Origin: Beggiatoa alba B18LD
Lineage (GTDB): Bacteria; Pseudomonadota; Gammaproteobacteria; Beggiatoales; Beggiatoaceae
Length of the DNA stretch: 64,000 nucleotides
Assembly (NCBI RefSeq): GCF_000245015.1
Contig: NZ_JH600070.1
Location: 2,018,634 to 2,082,633 of the forward strand
Reading direction: 5' to 3'
Under the pieces are notes generated by a model, which searched no databases, was not told the DNA's origin, and was given only the letters and a program-made list of their open reading frames with translations. A program made the position numbers and the translations under genes. Numbering within the stretch: the stretch's first letter is position 1; each line of letters starts with the position of its first letter. Shown here one piece after another: positions 63,745 through 64,000 of this stretch.

Positions 63745-63776
63745 TAATCAGCCTTTTTTCCTACGGGTTTAAAAAA

Positions 63777-64000
63777 TTATAACGATTTCACTGTTGTTTC
63801 AGCGGGTTGTAATTGCCATTGTGAGATGACAATTTTTACAGTGAATTGGTTGTTTGTGAGTGTTAGTTTTGTGGGTAGAACATACCCATTAAAGCTGTCA
63901 TAGCGTTCGTAACGAATGCCCCAATTGGCTTGTTGGAGTTGGGATAATCGTCCTGCGTCATCGAGTTCATAGGTATTCGTGACTAAATCCCCATAGGATA
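63777..64000 (-). CDS. lolB: LolB outer-membrane lipoprotein receptor, C-terminal part
   Basis: The 74 codons visible run off the window edge. SYGDLVTNTYELDDAGRLSQLQQANWGIRYERYD and GYVLPTKLTLTNNQFTVKIVISQWQL match the C-terminal beta-strands of LolB, which accepts lipoproteins from LolA and inserts them into the outer membrane. The usual LPxRLxL and W.L endings are present. Upstream sequence would be needed for the lipobox. Frequently followed in the genome by ispE; here the next minus-strand gene is a rhodanese. Confidence 0.85.
   Translation of the reverse strand, partial: SYGDLVTNTYELDDAGRLSQLQQANWGIRYERYDSFNGYVLPTKLTLTNNQFTVKIVISQWQLQPAETTVKSL

Overview
The window looks like chromosome from a low-to-moderate GC gammaproteobacterium close to Beggiatoa (Thiotrichales). 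This is an inference from protein character, not from a search. Supporting signs are a gammaproteobacterial core (mreBC, gatCA, clpSA, hfq, radA, rpoH, pcnB-folK-panB, lolB, methylcitrate genes), a Gld-type ABC operon like that of gliding bacteria, an slr1659-type STAS protein, a roadblock protein, an NLR-like STAND ATPase, a dihydropteroate-synthase-like protein of the type linked to tetrahydromethanopterin C1 metabolism, and many AT-rich intergenic repeats.

Layout. 1-6 kb: mreC (partial, apparently starting at ATT) and mreB on the minus strand, then gatC-gatA, an isoaspartyl peptidase/asparaginase and uppP. 6-9.5 kb: a CDF transporter, mtnA, two palindromic repeats, an internally deleted IS982-type insertion sequence sitting inside another palindromic element, a gene remnant and tRNA-Asn. 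9.6-13 kb: a secreted 811-residue LamG/PKD protein lying between two identical 97-bp direct repeats; the second repeat is the promoter and first codons of a STAS gene. 13-19 kb: an orphan HyfC/NuoH-like subunit, a CoA-ester lyase, a DUF302 protein, clpS-clpA and an RDD protein. 19-25 kb: a GNAT enzyme, a histidine kinase and a SpoIIE phosphatase, then radA and an hfq with a His/Gly tail. 25-30.7 kb: a methyltransferase, yhbY, tilS, a glycosyltransferase-like protein, a roadblock protein and a zinc-ribbon membrane protein. 31-36.5 kb: the STAND ATPase with a death-like N-terminal domain and TPRs, an NDUFA9-like reductase, a zinc-ribbon/nuclease-like protein, and rpoH preceded by a perfect CIRCE operator. 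36.7-47 kb: a 16-residue-repeat secreted protein, apbE, a DHPS-like/rubredoxin fusion, a TAXI binding protein and prpE-prpB-prpC. 47-53 kb: a TerB-like protein and a four-gene Gld-type ABC operon. 53-64 kb: an entericidin-like lipoprotein, a radical-SAM activase, pcnB-folK-panB, a Cys-rich repeat protein, a hybrid histidine kinase whose receiver has Glu in place of the phospho-Asp, a duplicated-domain secreted protein, a rhodanese and the end of lolB.

Two dispersed repeat families run through the intergenic space. The larger has terminal inverted repeats (TAACCTGAGTTCGGCGAG type) that closely resemble the ends of the local IS982-type element. It carries a terminator-like hairpin (GACCTGCTAGG...CCTAGCAGGTC) and 9-bp tandem units (CAGAATTNN). 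It behaves like a MITE family that supplies ready-made terminators. The second family carries an AGGACTGGCAGTCCT palindrome and twice abuts the first.

Pathway view: propionate activation and two methylcitrate-cycle steps, methionine salvage (mtnA), envelope synthesis and export (mreBC, uppP, lolB), protein quality control (clpSA, rpoH under apparent HrcA control), and several sensory proteins without obvious cognate partners.
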